From CAWEQO01 sp963811225 (lineage in GTDB: Bacteria; Chloroflexota; Anaerolineae; Anaerolineales; Anaerolineaceae), in the NCBI GenBank assembly GCA_963811225.1, contig CAWEQO010000002.1, forward strand, positions 310,001 to 374,000: a DNA stretch of 64,000 nucleotides, in the 5' to 3' direction. Positions 34,301 through 44,233 of the stretch are shown here, piece by piece. A program made the translations under genes and the position numbers. The notes under the pieces are model-generated. The model did not search any database, was not told the DNA's origin, and saw nothing but the letters and a program-made list of their open reading frames with translations. Numbering within the stretch: the stretch's first letter is position 1; the number at the start of each line of letters is the position of its first letter.

Positions 34301-35092
34301 TCAACGAAAAGAAGGCTGGCCGGGCTGCCCGCCAGCCGCAAAAACACCATCCTTCTTGAACACATAAATCGACCATCCAACGGTTTCCCGCCCCCACCTC
34401 AAGTAGTTCGCCCAATTCTGCCCTACTCGCTTCAACACCTCTTCCACGTCCGGATCATCCGGATGCTCGTCTGCCCACGCCGTCGCCGCATACCACTGCA
34501 GCCCCTCATATCTGTCCCAATCATCCGGGCTGCTTACCAGGGTGTAGACCAGCTCTAGCCCAAGCGCTTGGCCCGCCTCCATATTCTCGTAGTGCATCCC
34601 AAACATATTCCGTTCTTCTCCGGTGGCTTCCAAATACTCCGCTGCGGGTTCTTGTCGCCAGTATGGCTCCCCCACCACCAGCCAGCTTCCGGGGGCTGCC
34701 ATCTCTTTCAGCGCCTTGAGCGTTCCTTTGTGGCCGCCATAGATCCAGCTCGCTCCAATGCAGGCCACCAGATCAAAACTCTCCGGCTCCTCCGGCTTAT
34801 AATTGGCCCCATCCATCTCCAAGAACGTCAAATGAGCATCCGGAACGCGTTCTTTGCACTTCTTCTGTGCGTCCGAAATATGGTACGGCGAGATATCGAT
34901 GCCTGTTCCTTCAATCTCGTACCGTTCCGCCAGCCGGATGCTGAACTCGCCCTTACCCGTGGCGATATCAAGCGCCCGTGCTCCAGGTTTCAAGCGCAGT
35001 AGAGCGATAAGTTCCTCAAGTTTCTCAACACTTGTCGGGTTGCACACAACGTGTTCCCGGTGTGTGATGTCAAAGTACTTCCATAGATCCAT
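34301..35092 (-). CDS. SAM-dependent methyltransferase
   Basis: A 263-residue class I methyltransferase. The ATG at 35092 follows AGGAGATTGCGG. Motif I is ALDIATGKGEFS (about 40-51), the acidic end of strand 2 GTGIDIS (about 64), and LVACIGASWIYGG (about 108-120) corresponds to motif IV. The substrate is unknown; the C-terminal 60 residues contain many Trp and Asp residues (AATAWADEHPDDPDVEE). It is 145 bp from the transporter start on the same strand and may not be co-transcribed. Confidence 0.8.
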   Translation of the reverse strand: MDLWKYFDITHREHVVCNPTSVEKLEELIALLRLKPGARALDIATGKGEFSIRLAERYEIEGTGIDISPYHISDAQKKCKERVPDAHLTFLEMDGANYKPEEPESFDLVACIGASWIYGGHKGTLKALKEMAAPGSWLVVGEPYWRQEPAAEYLEATGEERNMFGMHYENMEAGQALGLELVYTLVSSPDDWDRYEGLQWYAATAWADEHPDDPDVEEVLKRVGQNWANYLRWGRETVGWSIYVFKKDGVFAAGGQPGQPSFR

Positions 35093-35183
35093 CCGCAATC
35101 TCCTGTCAAACGGGCAGCATGAATTAAGATTTCTCGTCTCACGTTTTAATTATACGAACTCCCTGTATTTACACACATAAAGA

Positions 35184-35207
35184 GCGCCCTCCATTTACGG
35201 AGGGCGC
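35184..35207. terminator. Hairpin upstream of the methyltransferase
   Basis: A 9-bp stem (GCGCCCTCC with GGAGGGCGC) and a 6-nt loop. It lies between two minus-strand genes; it would end the cyclase transcript, and it belongs to a duplicated block (see 31317-31372). Confidence 0.5.
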
Positions 35208-35287
35208 TTCAATGGCCCCAACTTTCCTTAGCGCAGCGCCGGTCGAAACGTGCAGCCGCCTATCCGGCCCGTTTCAGGCTGGGCAGC

Positions 35288-36136
35288 TCACGCATCCGAG
35301 GCATGCAGGACTCGCGTGCATAAGAGCTGGCTGCGGCCTTTTAGCTGAAGCTGCCTTTTCTCGCAGTCGTCCAGGCGTAAATTTAATGCAGGACAGGTAT
35401 CTTCACTAACCAGAATTTCACCAGGGCCGGCATGCGAGGCCAAACGTGCTGCCGTATTGGCAACATCGCCCAAAACCGTGATGTCACTGATTCCCTGGCT
35501 GGATCCCACCGCGCCAACATAGCCTGCGCCCGTATGGACGCCAATGCCGACTCGGATCCAGGGCCCATTCGGGTCTGAAACCCCGGTCGCGTTCAATAAA
35601 GCCCGGGCCGCCTCGATCGCAGTCTGCGCGTGAGCCGGCCCTGCAATACCCGGAACATAGATGCCCGCCACCTCGTCGCCGATCATCTTTTCGATCAGGG
35701 CGTGGGATCGGATCAGGATTTGGGTGCTGGTATTGTAAAAGCGGTTGATGAGCTGCTGGAAGGCGGTCGTACCAATCTCTTCAGCCAGTGTGGTAGAGCC
35801 GCGCACGTCCACAAAGAGCAGCGTCAGCGGCACTTCGGCCCCCACTTGATGTTGTTTCACAATCACTTCGCAGCGGCCGCACAGGGTCGGGTTGAGGCTG
35901 GATCGCCCGGCCGAAAAACCAAGGCCTTTTACGAACATACCGCCCACGCCATGAAAAGGCGCATTACAGACCAGACAGCGAGGGCTGGAGGGCAAATACT
36001 TAAATACCTGCCGCACAACCTTCGTCATTTTATCGATTTGAGAGTGGTCCCCAGTAAGATAGGAATGCCAAAGAATCGACGCACGCTCTTTTTGACCGCC
36101 GCCGGGTAGATCGTTCTCTTTCAACTGTGGATCCAT
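35288..36136 (-). CDS. Class III adenylate/guanylate cyclase-domain protein
   Basis: About 282 residues from the ATG at 36136 (GAGAGGTATTG before it). The N-terminal 100 residues contain two CxxC knuckles (CLVC and CGRC), a small zinc-ribbon-like input region. The cyclase catalytic domain follows (about 115-270) with LLFVDVRGSTTLAEE (metal Asp), KMIGDEVAGIY (second metal Asp), and GVHTGAGYVGAVG. The nucleotide specificity is not clear. A zinc-ribbon plus class III cyclase arrangement points to redox or metal sensing, but that is inference. Confidence 0.8.
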   Translation of the reverse strand: MDPQLKENDLPGGGQKERASILWHSYLTGDHSQIDKMTKVVRQVFKYLPSSPRCLVCNAPFHGVGGMFVKGLGFSAGRSSLNPTLCGRCEVIVKQHQVGAEVPLTLLFVDVRGSTTLAEEIGTTAFQQLINRFYNTSTQILIRSHALIEKMIGDEVAGIYVPGIAGPAHAQTAIEAARALLNATGVSDPNGPWIRVGIGVHTGAGYVGAVGSSQGISDITVLGDVANTAARLASHAGPGEILVSEDTCPALNLRLDDCEKRQLQLKGRSQLLCTRVLHASDA

Positions 36137-36405
36137 CAATACCTCTCTCACTTCAATAACCAAAACGGGCAGATTGCCGAGCTCCAATATATAATACACT
36201 AAATTGGCCGGTTTTATCTTGAAATTTAAAATTGTATCCCCTTTACGCAAGGCGCTTCTCGTGCAAAACCGGATCGAGTTCAGAATCAATTTTCAATGGA
36301 TATTGCTGGGGGCGGCCGAAACTTATAGCCGCTGCAACGACCCCGAATCCCATAAATAAGCTACAATATCTCTATACATCTTGAGGCAGACCTTTCAAAC
36401 CCATC

Positions 36406-38757
36406 ATGAGCGAAGCAGACACTTGTCGAAAGTACATCACTCCCAAGCTTCACCAGGCCGGCTGGCAGGATCATGACCAGATCCGCGAGCAGGTGACCTT
36501 TACCCACGGGCGCATCGTGCCCGCAGGGCAGCGCGCCTGGCGCAAGGTGCAGAAGCGGGCGGACTACTTGCTGTACTACCGCCCGGACTTCCCGATTGCG
36601 GTGCTGGAGGCGAAAGAGGAGAACCACCACGTGATGGATGGGCTGCCGCAGGCCAAAGAATACGCCCAGATCCTGGGGCTGCGCTTTGCGTATGCCAGCA
36701 ACGGGCACGAGATCCTGGAGTTTGACGCCGAGACCGGCGAGCTGTGTGAGCTGGACGCCTTTCCGTCTCCTGAAGCGTTATGGCAGCGCCTGAACCCGGT
36801 GTCGGAAAAGCGCGAGGAGCAGCTGCTGACCCCGCTGCGCAGTAACAAGCAGATGCGCTACTACCAGGAGATTGCCATCAACCGGGCCGTAACGGCCATC
36901 TTGTCGGGGCAGAAGCGCCTGCTGCTGACCCTGGCAACCGGCACCGGTAAGACCGCCATCGCTTCGCAGATCGCCTGGAAGCTGTGGAACTCGCGCTGGA
37001 ACCGCAAAAACCGCGCCCACCGCCGCCCGAAGATCCTGTTCCTGTCAGACCGCAATTTCCTGGTCGACGACCCCTACAGCAAGGACTTCGCCATCTTTGG
37101 CGACGCCCGTTGGAAGATTCAGCGCGAGGCCAACCTGGCGCATGATATGTACTTCGCAATCTACCAGGCGGTGGACGATGACGAGTGGAAGCCGGGCCTG
37201 TACCGCGATTACCCGGCGGATTTCTTCGACCTGATCATCATCGACGAGTGCCACCGCGGCTCGGCGCGAGATGAGAGCAGCTGGCGCGAGATCCTATACT
37301 ACTTCCAGGAGGCGGTCCAACTGGGCATGACCGCCACGCCGCTGCGCGAGGACAACCGCGACAGCTACGCCTACTTTGGCAACCCCCTCTACACCTACAG
37401 TTTGAAGCAGGGCATCGAGGACGGCTTCCTGGCCCCCTATAGGGTGCACCGGGTGGTGACCAACGTGGACCTGGACGGCTACCGCCCGGAGCCGGGGCAG
37501 GTGGACCGCCTGGGCCGCGCAATCCCCGACAAGATCTACCACACGCCAGAGTTCGAGCGGGAACTTGTGCTCCGGGCGCGCACCCGAGCCATGGCCCGCC
37601 ACCTGACCAACTTTTTGAAAAAGACCGGCGACCGATTCGCCAAGACGATCATCTTTTGCGTCGACCAGGACCACGCCGCCGATATGATGGTGGAGCTGGC
37701 GAAGCAGAATAAAGACCTGGTGGCCCAGCACCCGGATTATGTGGTGCGCATCACCGGCAACGACGGCGACATCGGCAAGGGCTACCTGAGCAAGTTCAGC
37801 GACGTGGAAAGCGTCACCCCGGCGCTGGTGACCACCTCGCAGCTGCTCAGCACCGGCGTGGACATCCCTACCTGCCGCATCATCGTGATCGCACGCACGG
37901 TCAATTCGATAGTCGAGTTCAAGCAGATCATCGGGCGCGGCACGCGGGTGCGCGACGATTATGGCAAGCTGTGGTTCGACATCATCGACTATACCGGCAG
38001 CGCGGTGGAGCGCTTCTCAGACCCCGAATTCGACGGCACGCCGGCCCTGGCCACCCAAGAAGAGATCGACGCGGCCGGTGAAGTTTGCCCAGGCAGCGAG
38101 ACGGTCGATATCCCGGAAGAGCCGGTGGGCGAAGAGGATGAGGCCCAGACGGTTATCAAGGATGAGCCCAAAGATCCTTATGGCAGCCGGAAATACATCG
38201 TCGACACCGGGCTGGTGGAGATCGTGGCGAACGTGGTCTACGAGCTGGACCCGGACGGCACGCGCCTGCGCTCGGTCTCGTATACCCAATACGCCGCCAG
38301 CGCCGTCAAGCGCATGTACACCACGGCGGCCGCCCTGCGCAACCAGTGGGCCAACGCCGACCAGCGCGCCGCGCTGATCGCTGCCCTCGAGGAGAAGGGC
38401 GTCTCGTTCGAGTACCTGGCCGAGCTGCTGAACCAGCCCGATGCCGACCCGTTCGATCTGGTCTGCCACGTGGCCTTCCAGTCGCCGATCTTCACCCGCC
38501 GCGAGCGCTGTGACCGTCTGCGGCGTGACGAGCGGGCCTTCTTCGAGAAGTTTACCCCTGAGGCGCGCCAAGTTCTGGAGGAGATCCTGGACAAGTACAT
38601 CGAGGCCGGGGTGACGGAGTTCAAGATGCCGGACATCCTCAAGCTGCCCCCGCTGGTGCAGCACGGCACGCCCATCGAGATCAGCCGCAAGTTTGGCGGC
38701 GCGGAGCAGCTGCGCGCCACCATGCAGAACTTGCAAACCATGTTGTATGCTGTATAA
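36406..38757 (+). CDS. hsdR: Type I restriction enzyme R subunit
   Basis: A 783-residue motor and nuclease subunit. An N-terminal PD-(D/E)xK-like nuclease site is at PIAVLEAKEENHH (about 65-77), Walker A in LATGTGKTAIA (about 172-182), and the DExx box in IIDECHRG (about 280). C-terminal helicase motifs TSQLLSTGVDIPTCR and QIIGRGTRVRDD follow at about 475-505. The protein is the short EcoEI-type R. It should translocate DNA and cut away from unmethylated sites when joined to M and S. Its S partner is broken here, so restriction is probably off. Confidence 0.9.
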   Translation: MSEADTCRKYITPKLHQAGWQDHDQIREQVTFTHGRIVPAGQRAWRKVQKRADYLLYYRPDFPIAVLEAKEENHHVMDGLPQAKEYAQILGLRFAYASNGHEILEFDAETGELCELDAFPSPEALWQRLNPVSEKREEQLLTPLRSNKQMRYYQEIAINRAVTAILSGQKRLLLTLATGTGKTAIASQIAWKLWNSRWNRKNRAHRRPKILFLSDRNFLVDDPYSKDFAIFGDARWKIQREANLAHDMYFAIYQAVDDDEWKPGLYRDYPADFFDLIIIDECHRGSARDESSWREILYYFQEAVQLGMTATPLREDNRDSYAYFGNPLYTYSLKQGIEDGFLAPYRVHRVVTNVDLDGYRPEPGQVDRLGRAIPDKIYHTPEFERELVLRARTRAMARHLTNFLKKTGDRFAKTIIFCVDQDHAADMMVELAKQNKDLVAQHPDYVVRITGNDGDIGKGYLSKFSDVESVTPALVTTSQLLSTGVDIPTCRIIVIARTVNSIVEFKQIIGRGTRVRDDYGKLWFDIIDYTGSAVERFSDPEFDGTPALATQEEIDAAGEVCPGSETVDIPEEPVGEEDEAQTVIKDEPKDPYGSRKYIVDTGLVEIVANVVYELDPDGTRLRSVSYTQYAASAVKRMYTTAAALRNQWANADQRAALIAALEEKGVSFEYLAELLNQPDADPFDLVCHVAFQSPIFTRRERCDRLRRDERAFFEKFTPEARQVLEEILDKYIEAGVTEFKMPDILKLPPLVQHGTPIEISRKFGGAEQLRATMQNLQTMLYAV

Positions 38758-38793
38758 ATCACGATCCTGATTAGAAACGAGATTGATTCCACG

Positions 38794-40347
38794 ATGCCGT
38801 CAAAGAAAACACAAAATAATAACGGCCAGACCACACCCGCGCAGCTGTCTTCCGTCATCAAGGCTGCGCGGGATATTATGCGCAAAGACCGCGGGCTGTC
38901 GGGTGATACGGACCGCCTGCCGCAGTTGACCTGGGTCCTGTTCCTTAAGTTTATCGACGACAACGAGCGCATCCGCGAAGAAGAGGCCATCATGTCCGGG
39001 CAGCCCTTCCGCCCGGCCATCGAAGCCCCTTACCGCTGGCGGGATTGGGTGGTGCGGGAGCAGACCCTGACCGGCGACGACCTGCTGCAGTTCATCGGCA
39101 ATGACGAAGTGACCCTGCCGGGTGGAGGCAAGGGCAAAGGGCTGTTTGCTTACCTGAAAAGCCTGCGCGGCCATAACGGCGGTGACCGGCGGGATGTGAT
39201 CGCGCACGTCTTCGAGGGCACGCTCAACCGCATGGTGAGCGGTTACCTGCTGCGGGATGTGCTCAACAAGATCGATCAGATCAACTTCACCGCCAGCGCC
39301 GAGATCCACACCCTCAGCGCCCTGTACGAAAGCATGTTGAAAGAGATGCGCGACGCCGCCGGCGACAGCGGCGAGTTCTACACCCCACGCGCCGTGGTGC
39401 GCTTGATGGTGGCCGCCACTGACCCACAGATCGGTGAGAGCGTGCTGGATCCGGCCTGCGGCACCGGCGGCTTCCTGGTGGAGTCGTTCGAGCACATGCA
39501 GAAGAAAGCCAAGACGGTGGAGAAGCGCGCCACCCTCCAAAAGGACACCCTGTTTGGGGTGGAGGCCAAACCCCTGCCCTACCTGCTGTGCCAGATGAAC
39601 CTGCTGCTGCACGGCCTGGAATACCCGCAAATCGACTACGGCAACGCCCTGACGGTCAAGCTGGGCGAGATCGGCGACGCTCAGCGGGTGGACGTGATCC
39701 TGACCAACCCGCCCTTCGGCGGCGAAGAAGAAGACCGGATTTTGAACAACTTCCCGCCCGACCGGCAGACGCACGAGACTGCCCTGCTGTTCTTGCAGTT
39801 GATCATGCGCAAGCTGCGCCGCAGCGGGGGCCGGGCGGCGGTGGTGGTGCCCAACGGCACGCTGTTTGGCGACGGCATCGCCGCGCGCATCAAGGAAGAC
39901 CTGCTCCAGCGCTTCAACCTGCACACCGTGGTGCGCCTGCCCAACGGCGTGTTTGCGCCCTACACCAGCATCCCCACCAACATTCTGTTCTTTGAAGCGG
40001 GCCAACCCACCCAGACCGTCTGGTACTACGAGCAGCCGGTGCGCGAAGGCATCAAGAACTACACCAAGACCCGCCCGATGAATTTCAAGGAGTTCGAGCC
40101 GCTGCTGGCCTGGTGGCAAGATCGCCAGGAGAACGAGCACGCCTGGAAAGTAGACGCCGCCCACCTGTTGCAGTACGCCGAAGATGGCAGCCTGCAAAGC
40201 GTGAATCTGGACCTGAAAAACCCCAACGGCGGCGAAGAGATCGAGCACCGCCCGCCGCAGGAACTGGTCAGGAGCATCGCCGCCAAAGAGCGCCAGATTG
40301 CCGAGATCATGGCTGAGATCGAGCGCTTGCTCAACGAGGGGGCGTGA
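38794..40347 (+). CDS. hsdM: Type I restriction-modification M subunit
   Basis: A 517-residue N6-adenine methyltransferase subunit. The N-terminal HsdM helical region is followed by the SAM-binding motif DPACGTGGFLVE (about 221-232) and catalytic NPPFGG (about 307-312; NPPF motif). It needs the S subunit for target recognition. The stop overlaps the ATG of hsdS (TGATG). All motifs are intact, so the methylase could still work with another S protein. Confidence 0.95.
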   Translation: MPSKKTQNNNGQTTPAQLSSVIKAARDIMRKDRGLSGDTDRLPQLTWVLFLKFIDDNERIREEEAIMSGQPFRPAIEAPYRWRDWVVREQTLTGDDLLQFIGNDEVTLPGGGKGKGLFAYLKSLRGHNGGDRRDVIAHVFEGTLNRMVSGYLLRDVLNKIDQINFTASAEIHTLSALYESMLKEMRDAAGDSGEFYTPRAVVRLMVAATDPQIGESVLDPACGTGGFLVESFEHMQKKAKTVEKRATLQKDTLFGVEAKPLPYLLCQMNLLLHGLEYPQIDYGNALTVKLGEIGDAQRVDVILTNPPFGGEEEDRILNNFPPDRQTHETALLFLQLIMRKLRRSGGRAAVVVPNGTLFGDGIAARIKEDLLQRFNLHTVVRLPNGVFAPYTSIPTNILFFEAGQPTQTVWYYEQPVREGIKNYTKTRPMNFKEFEPLLAWWQDRQENEHAWKVDAAHLLQYAEDGSLQSVNLDLKNPNGGEEIEHRPPQELVRSIAAKERQIAEIMAEIERLLNEGA

Positions 40348-41554
40348 TGGTTAACGGCTGGAGAACTGTAAACTTAGGCGAAAGTCATTACGCAACGATT
40401 AAAGATGATATTTCGCCATCGAGGACCATCGGCACATACAAACAGGTTACTGTACGCCTTTGGAGTAAAGGGATGACTTTACGTGGAGAGCAGTTAGGCG
40501 GCGTCAATTAAGACAAAGAGTCAGTAATTTGCTCCAACAGGTCGAATTATTCTTTCGCGCGATTGATGTTCGAAATGGGCGATTGGTCTATGTCCATCTG
40601 AAGTTGATAAGGCAATCATAGCAGATGATTTTTTCTTTGAGATAGACGACGACTGATTTGTCCTCGAATATCTAGAACTGTTTATAAGACGCCGGGTTTC
40701 GTTAAAGATCTAAGTCGCACGAGCGTGGGAACAACTAACCGAATTCGTTCAAATGGAGAGCATTTTTGGAAATAGAAATCCCCCTGCCACCGCTAGCCGA
40801 GCAGCGCCGCATCGTGGCGCGCATCGAGGCGCTGGCGGAGCGGGTCGCGGCTGCACAGTCCCTGCGGAGGGAGGCAAGTGAGGAAGCAGAAGCACTTTGG
40901 GGTGCAAAAGCGAGAGCACTACTTTCGAAGATTGGTGGTAAGCATAGAACAATAGGAGAAGTATGTGAAGTACGTGGTGGTATACAAAAATCTCCCTCAA
41001 GAACTCCAAAGGATCATCCCACCCGATGCATTACAGTCGCTCATGTTCATAGGAACCAAATAAACGTGACTGCTGGTTTACGATTTTTAGAGAGTATCTA
41101 ACCTGAAGAACTAGAGATGATGGAACGGCTGCTACCGGGCGATTTCAATAGATCAATTGAAGGCAATGGAAGTGCTGATCAGATTGGGCGAGTCGCCTTG
41201 TTCCGTGGAGAGCTGGAGGATTGTGTCCACCAGAACCATGTGATCCGCGCAAGACCTGATCAATCAATTGTTATTCCAGATTATTTGAATATCTATTTGA
41301 ATAGTCCGCTTGGTCAAGATGAGGTTCAAAAAAGAAGTCGAACGACAAGCGGTTTACGAACTTCAAGTGTCGGCCGCATCCGGGAAATCGAAGTCCCTAT
41401 ACCCTCGTTGGAAGAACAACGTCGTGTGATTGATTATCTGGACGGAGTCCAGGCCCAAGTCTCTGCCCTGCAAGCAGCCCAGGCCGAGACCGAGCGCGAG
41501 CTGGATGCGCTGCTGCCGTCGGTGCTGGACCGGGCGTTCAAGGGTGAATTGTAA
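40347..41554 (+). pseudogene. hsdS: Type I restriction specificity subunit, frameshifted
   Basis: The frame from 40347 starts MVNGWRTVNLGESHYATI, a typical HsdS N-terminus, but stops at 40511. Between 40510 and 40760 typical target-recognition fragments (FFRAIDVRNGRLVYV, DKAIIADDFFFEIDDD) lie in different frames. The central helix (LPPLAEQRRIVARIEALAERVAAAQ) resumes at 40766, and a TAA at 41099-41101 interrupts the second recognition domain, whose frame then continues (EELEMMERLLPGDF) to the end at 41554 with a second repeat helix EEQRRVIDYLDGVQ. At least three frame changes and one nonsense codon. No functional S protein is possible from this copy. Confidence 0.9.
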
Positions 41555-41791
41555 GCCGGCACAACCGAAAAGAACTGGCCGGAGTTTGCCGGCGGAGGCC
41601 AAAACCCGGTTTGCTACGTCAGCAAGTGAGCCATGTCTGCATCCCTCACCGTCTTGCGCGAATCGCCGGTCGGTATTAGAATCCCTGAGTAGAACATAAA
41701 TTCAATAAAGGCCCCCTCGCTCAGCCAACCCCCGCGGGCCTGGTCAACCGATTCCGGCGGCGGACTCCGAAAGGCGGCTTTGCATTCAACC

Positions 41792-42631
41792 ATGAAACTC
41801 GACTTCGATCTCGAAACCGTCGACGCGGCGCTCCTGTTTTTCTTGCAGTTCAAGCAAATCTACTTCACCCGCACGGCCGTCACACCCGCTTACCTTCAAT
41901 ACCAGCTCAGCGTGCCCACCTGGGGCAGTGTTGGTTCCATCGTCATTCGCAAGCTCACCCCTGACTGCTGCGACATCCACTGGCCTTACCCGCCCTTGCC
42001 CACCGGCCCGCAGGTTTTTGCCTTCATCGAAGCGGCCCGTATGCAAGTGCGCCGGCAGTTCCTGGCCGAGGAGCAAGCCAAAGACCCCAACGCGCCGCTG
42101 GAGCGCCTGATCCGTGAGAGTGACGGCCCTGCCAACCTGGCCCTCACCATGCTCTATCCGGATTTCGAGGTCACCAAACCCGACGATTCCACATTTGTCC
42201 CAGATGCCGGCCAGGAAGAGATCGAGCTCCAGCTGGCCCAGATTGGGCTGCAAGCGCTGCGGGATTATATTTACAAAAAACGCTCTGCGTACAAAAGCGC
42301 CATCATGGCCGAATTCTATCAGGGGTTTTCGCAAGAGCACAACCTGCATACCTCGAAGGAAACCGCTGAAAAGCAGATCGACGCTGAAATCGGTAAAGCC
42401 AATCGACAGCCACGCGTGCCGAAGCAGTCCAAGATCCGTGCCCGCTGGGTGGCAGCCTGGCGGTATGTGAAGCACATGTACTACGAAGGCAAGAGCTACC
42501 GTGAAATGTCGGTTGCGCTGCGGAAAATAAAAAGGATCCAGATGAGCGCAGATGTATTGGCAGATGTGATCCGCGCCGGGGAGGCCGGGCTGCTGGACAG
42601 CCGCCCGGATAACTCCCAAAAGTTCCCATAA
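41792..42631 (+). CDS. Hypothetical protein with HTH-like C-terminus
   Basis: About 279 residues starting MKLDFDLETV (an upstream in-frame ATG at 41780 is possible). No family recognised. The C-terminal 100 residues are basic and helical with GKSYREMSVALRKIKRIQMS, which looks like a helix-turn-helix; the rest shows Trp-rich strands. The stop codon lies in the second of four iteron-like 10-bp repeats. It precedes replication genes, so it may be a replication or regulation protein of an integrated element. Confidence 0.45.
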   Translation: MKLDFDLETVDAALLFFLQFKQIYFTRTAVTPAYLQYQLSVPTWGSVGSIVIRKLTPDCCDIHWPYPPLPTGPQVFAFIEAARMQVRRQFLAEEQAKDPNAPLERLIRESDGPANLALTMLYPDFEVTKPDDSTFVPDAGQEEIELQLAQIGLQALRDYIYKKRSAYKSAIMAEFYQGFSQEHNLHTSKETAEKQIDAEIGKANRQPRVPKQSKIRARWVAAWRYVKHMYYEGKSYREMSVALRKIKRIQMSADVLADVIRAGEAGLLDSRPDNSQKFP

Positions 42632-42650
42632 GTTCCCATAAACTCCCATA
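42611..42650 (+). repeat. Iteron-like 10-bp direct repeats
   Basis: Four units in exact 10-bp steps: AACTCCCAAA, AGTTCCCATA, AGTTCCCATA, AACTCCCATA. They sit at the 3' end of the upstream gene and before small genes and a RepA-like ATPase, as plasmid or phage origin iterons often do. Confidence 0.6.
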
Positions 42651-42714
42651 GACCTCGGTTGTGCCGGGCTTACCATAGTGATGTAAGTCCGGTCTTTTTT
42701 GCTTGGAGAGAATC

Positions 42715-42918
42715 ATGGATCTTTCAACCGTTTATATCGCCCTGACCGACGGGCAGCAGCACCTCACCATCGATGGGCACCTGGTCCTCTTGGACCGGCT
42801 GCTGGTCGTATTCAACCGTTCCGCGCAAGCGGCGGGCAGTTCGGCCGCTGTCAGCCCTGAAATTGAAAGCTGCAGGGATCGAAACCCGCCTGAGATCAAA
42901 TCGGACCCTCAAAAATGA
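42715..42918 (+). CDS. Small hypothetical protein
   Basis: A 67-residue protein starting MDLSTVYIALTDGQQHLTI; the ribosome-binding site (GGAGAGAATC) is good. Its N-terminal half could be two strands and a helix; the C-terminus is polar. A further short overlapping frame (about 42915-43058, starting MMRDTQEQ) ends inside the ATPase gene. No family recognised. Co-directional with replication genes. Confidence 0.4.
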   Translation: MDLSTVYIALTDGQQHLTIDGHLVLLDRLLVVFNRSAQAAGSSAAVSPEIESCRDRNPPEIKSDPQK

Positions 42919-43033
42919 TGCGGGATACCCAAGAACAGGCGATACAAACCGCCCGGCAAGATTTGCAGGCGGTCTTGCGCCCGCAGGCGCAAGGGAATCG
43001 CAGCCGACCATCCGAACAAGAAGGTGATGCCGT

Positions 43034-44233
43034 ATGCACAACGAAACCGAACGACTAAAAGGCCTGCTGTGTTCCATCATGGTGAAAGCGCCGCAGGCCA
43101 GCCAGGCGCTGGACGAGGTCCTCCAGGCATGGCCGGCGGATGCGCGCGAGCAGTTCCTGATCGATCTGTTCGCCCTTAACCCGGAAGACGTTGGCCGGGC
43201 AGTCATGTACACAGGCGAAGCCGAACCCGAACCCGAAAAGCCGCCTTATACCCTGCACACCATCGACGAGATCTTCGCCCCCCTGCCGCCCATGGAATGG
43301 ATCGTCGACGGCGTGTTTTCAAAGGGCTCGCTGTCGATGCTGGCCGGCGCGCCTGGGTCGAAGAAGACTTACTCCCTGCTGTATGCCGGGATGTGCGTGG
43401 CGCTCGGCAGGCCCTGGCTGGACTACCCCACCCGCCAGGCGAAGGTCTTGATCGTCGATGAGGAGAACGGCGAGATCCGGCTGCGCAACCGCCTGCGCGA
43501 GGTCTTGCACGGCGTCGATCCGGACGCCCGGCCGCCGCTCCAGTACGCCTTCAACGAGCGCTTCAACTTCCGCAACCCCCACGACCAGGCCCGCTTCTAT
43601 GCCATGGTCCAAGAGAGCGGCGCCGAGTTTGTGGTGGTCGACTCGCTGGCCGCAGTCATGGCCGGCGGCGACGAGAACTCCGTCAAGGACGTGCAGCCGG
43701 TCTTCCTGTTCCTGCGCCAGGTCGCCAATGACAACAACTGCGCCATCGTGCTGATCCACCACACCAACAAGATGGGCGGCTACCGCGGCAGCTCGGCCAT
43801 CTCCGGCGCGGTCGACCTGCTGCTGATGGTGGAGAGCGAAGGGAAATCGAGCGAGATGAAGTTCCGCTCCGAGAAGACCAGGGACGTCGAGCCGTTTTCG
43901 TTCGCCGCCCTGACCCGCTTTGAAGAGGAGCGTTTCTATATGCTGCGCGACGCGGATACCCCTCCGACTGCCTCCGTGAGTACATCCGAGACAAACTTGC
44001 TCAGATACCTTCAAGAGAATGGCCCCACCTCAAAGAAGAAGCTAGAGGATGGCTGCGGGCTAGAGATGCCGAGAGGAACTGCGATAAAGGCAATCTACAG
44101 TCTTCTGGATAAAGGCTTGATTGAACGCACGAATCCCGCTACAGCAGGACGAGGAGTTCAGGCGGTCTACACGATCTCGGAAAATATCGATACAACCTCG
44201 TCGCCGGAAGACCAACCCTCTTTACTGTCTTAG
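43034..44233 (+). CDS. RepA-like AAA ATPase with winged-helix C-terminus
   Basis: A 399-residue protein. The RecA-fold ATPase of the RepA/DnaB-like helicase type has a Walker A GAPGSKKT at 105-112, a Walker B-type LIVDEENG (about 138-145) and FVVVDSLAAV (about 198). The C-terminal part (about 320-385) is a winged-helix domain with ETNLLRYLQENGPTSKK. Such proteins unwind or organise replication origins in plasmids and phages. The final residues (SPEDQPSLLS) and stop lie in the first copy of a repeated hairpin unit. Confidence 0.7.
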   Translation: MHNETERLKGLLCSIMVKAPQASQALDEVLQAWPADAREQFLIDLFALNPEDVGRAVMYTGEAEPEPEKPPYTLHTIDEIFAPLPPMEWIVDGVFSKGSLSMLAGAPGSKKTYSLLYAGMCVALGRPWLDYPTRQAKVLIVDEENGEIRLRNRLREVLHGVDPDARPPLQYAFNERFNFRNPHDQARFYAMVQESGAEFVVVDSLAAVMAGGDENSVKDVQPVFLFLRQVANDNNCAIVLIHHTNKMGGYRGSSAISGAVDLLLMVESEGKSSEMKFRSEKTRDVEPFSFAALTRFEEERFYMLRDADTPPTASVSTSETNLLRYLQENGPTSKKKLEDGCGLEMPRGTAIKAIYSLLDKGLIERTNPATAGRGVQAVYTISENIDTTSSPEDQPSLLS

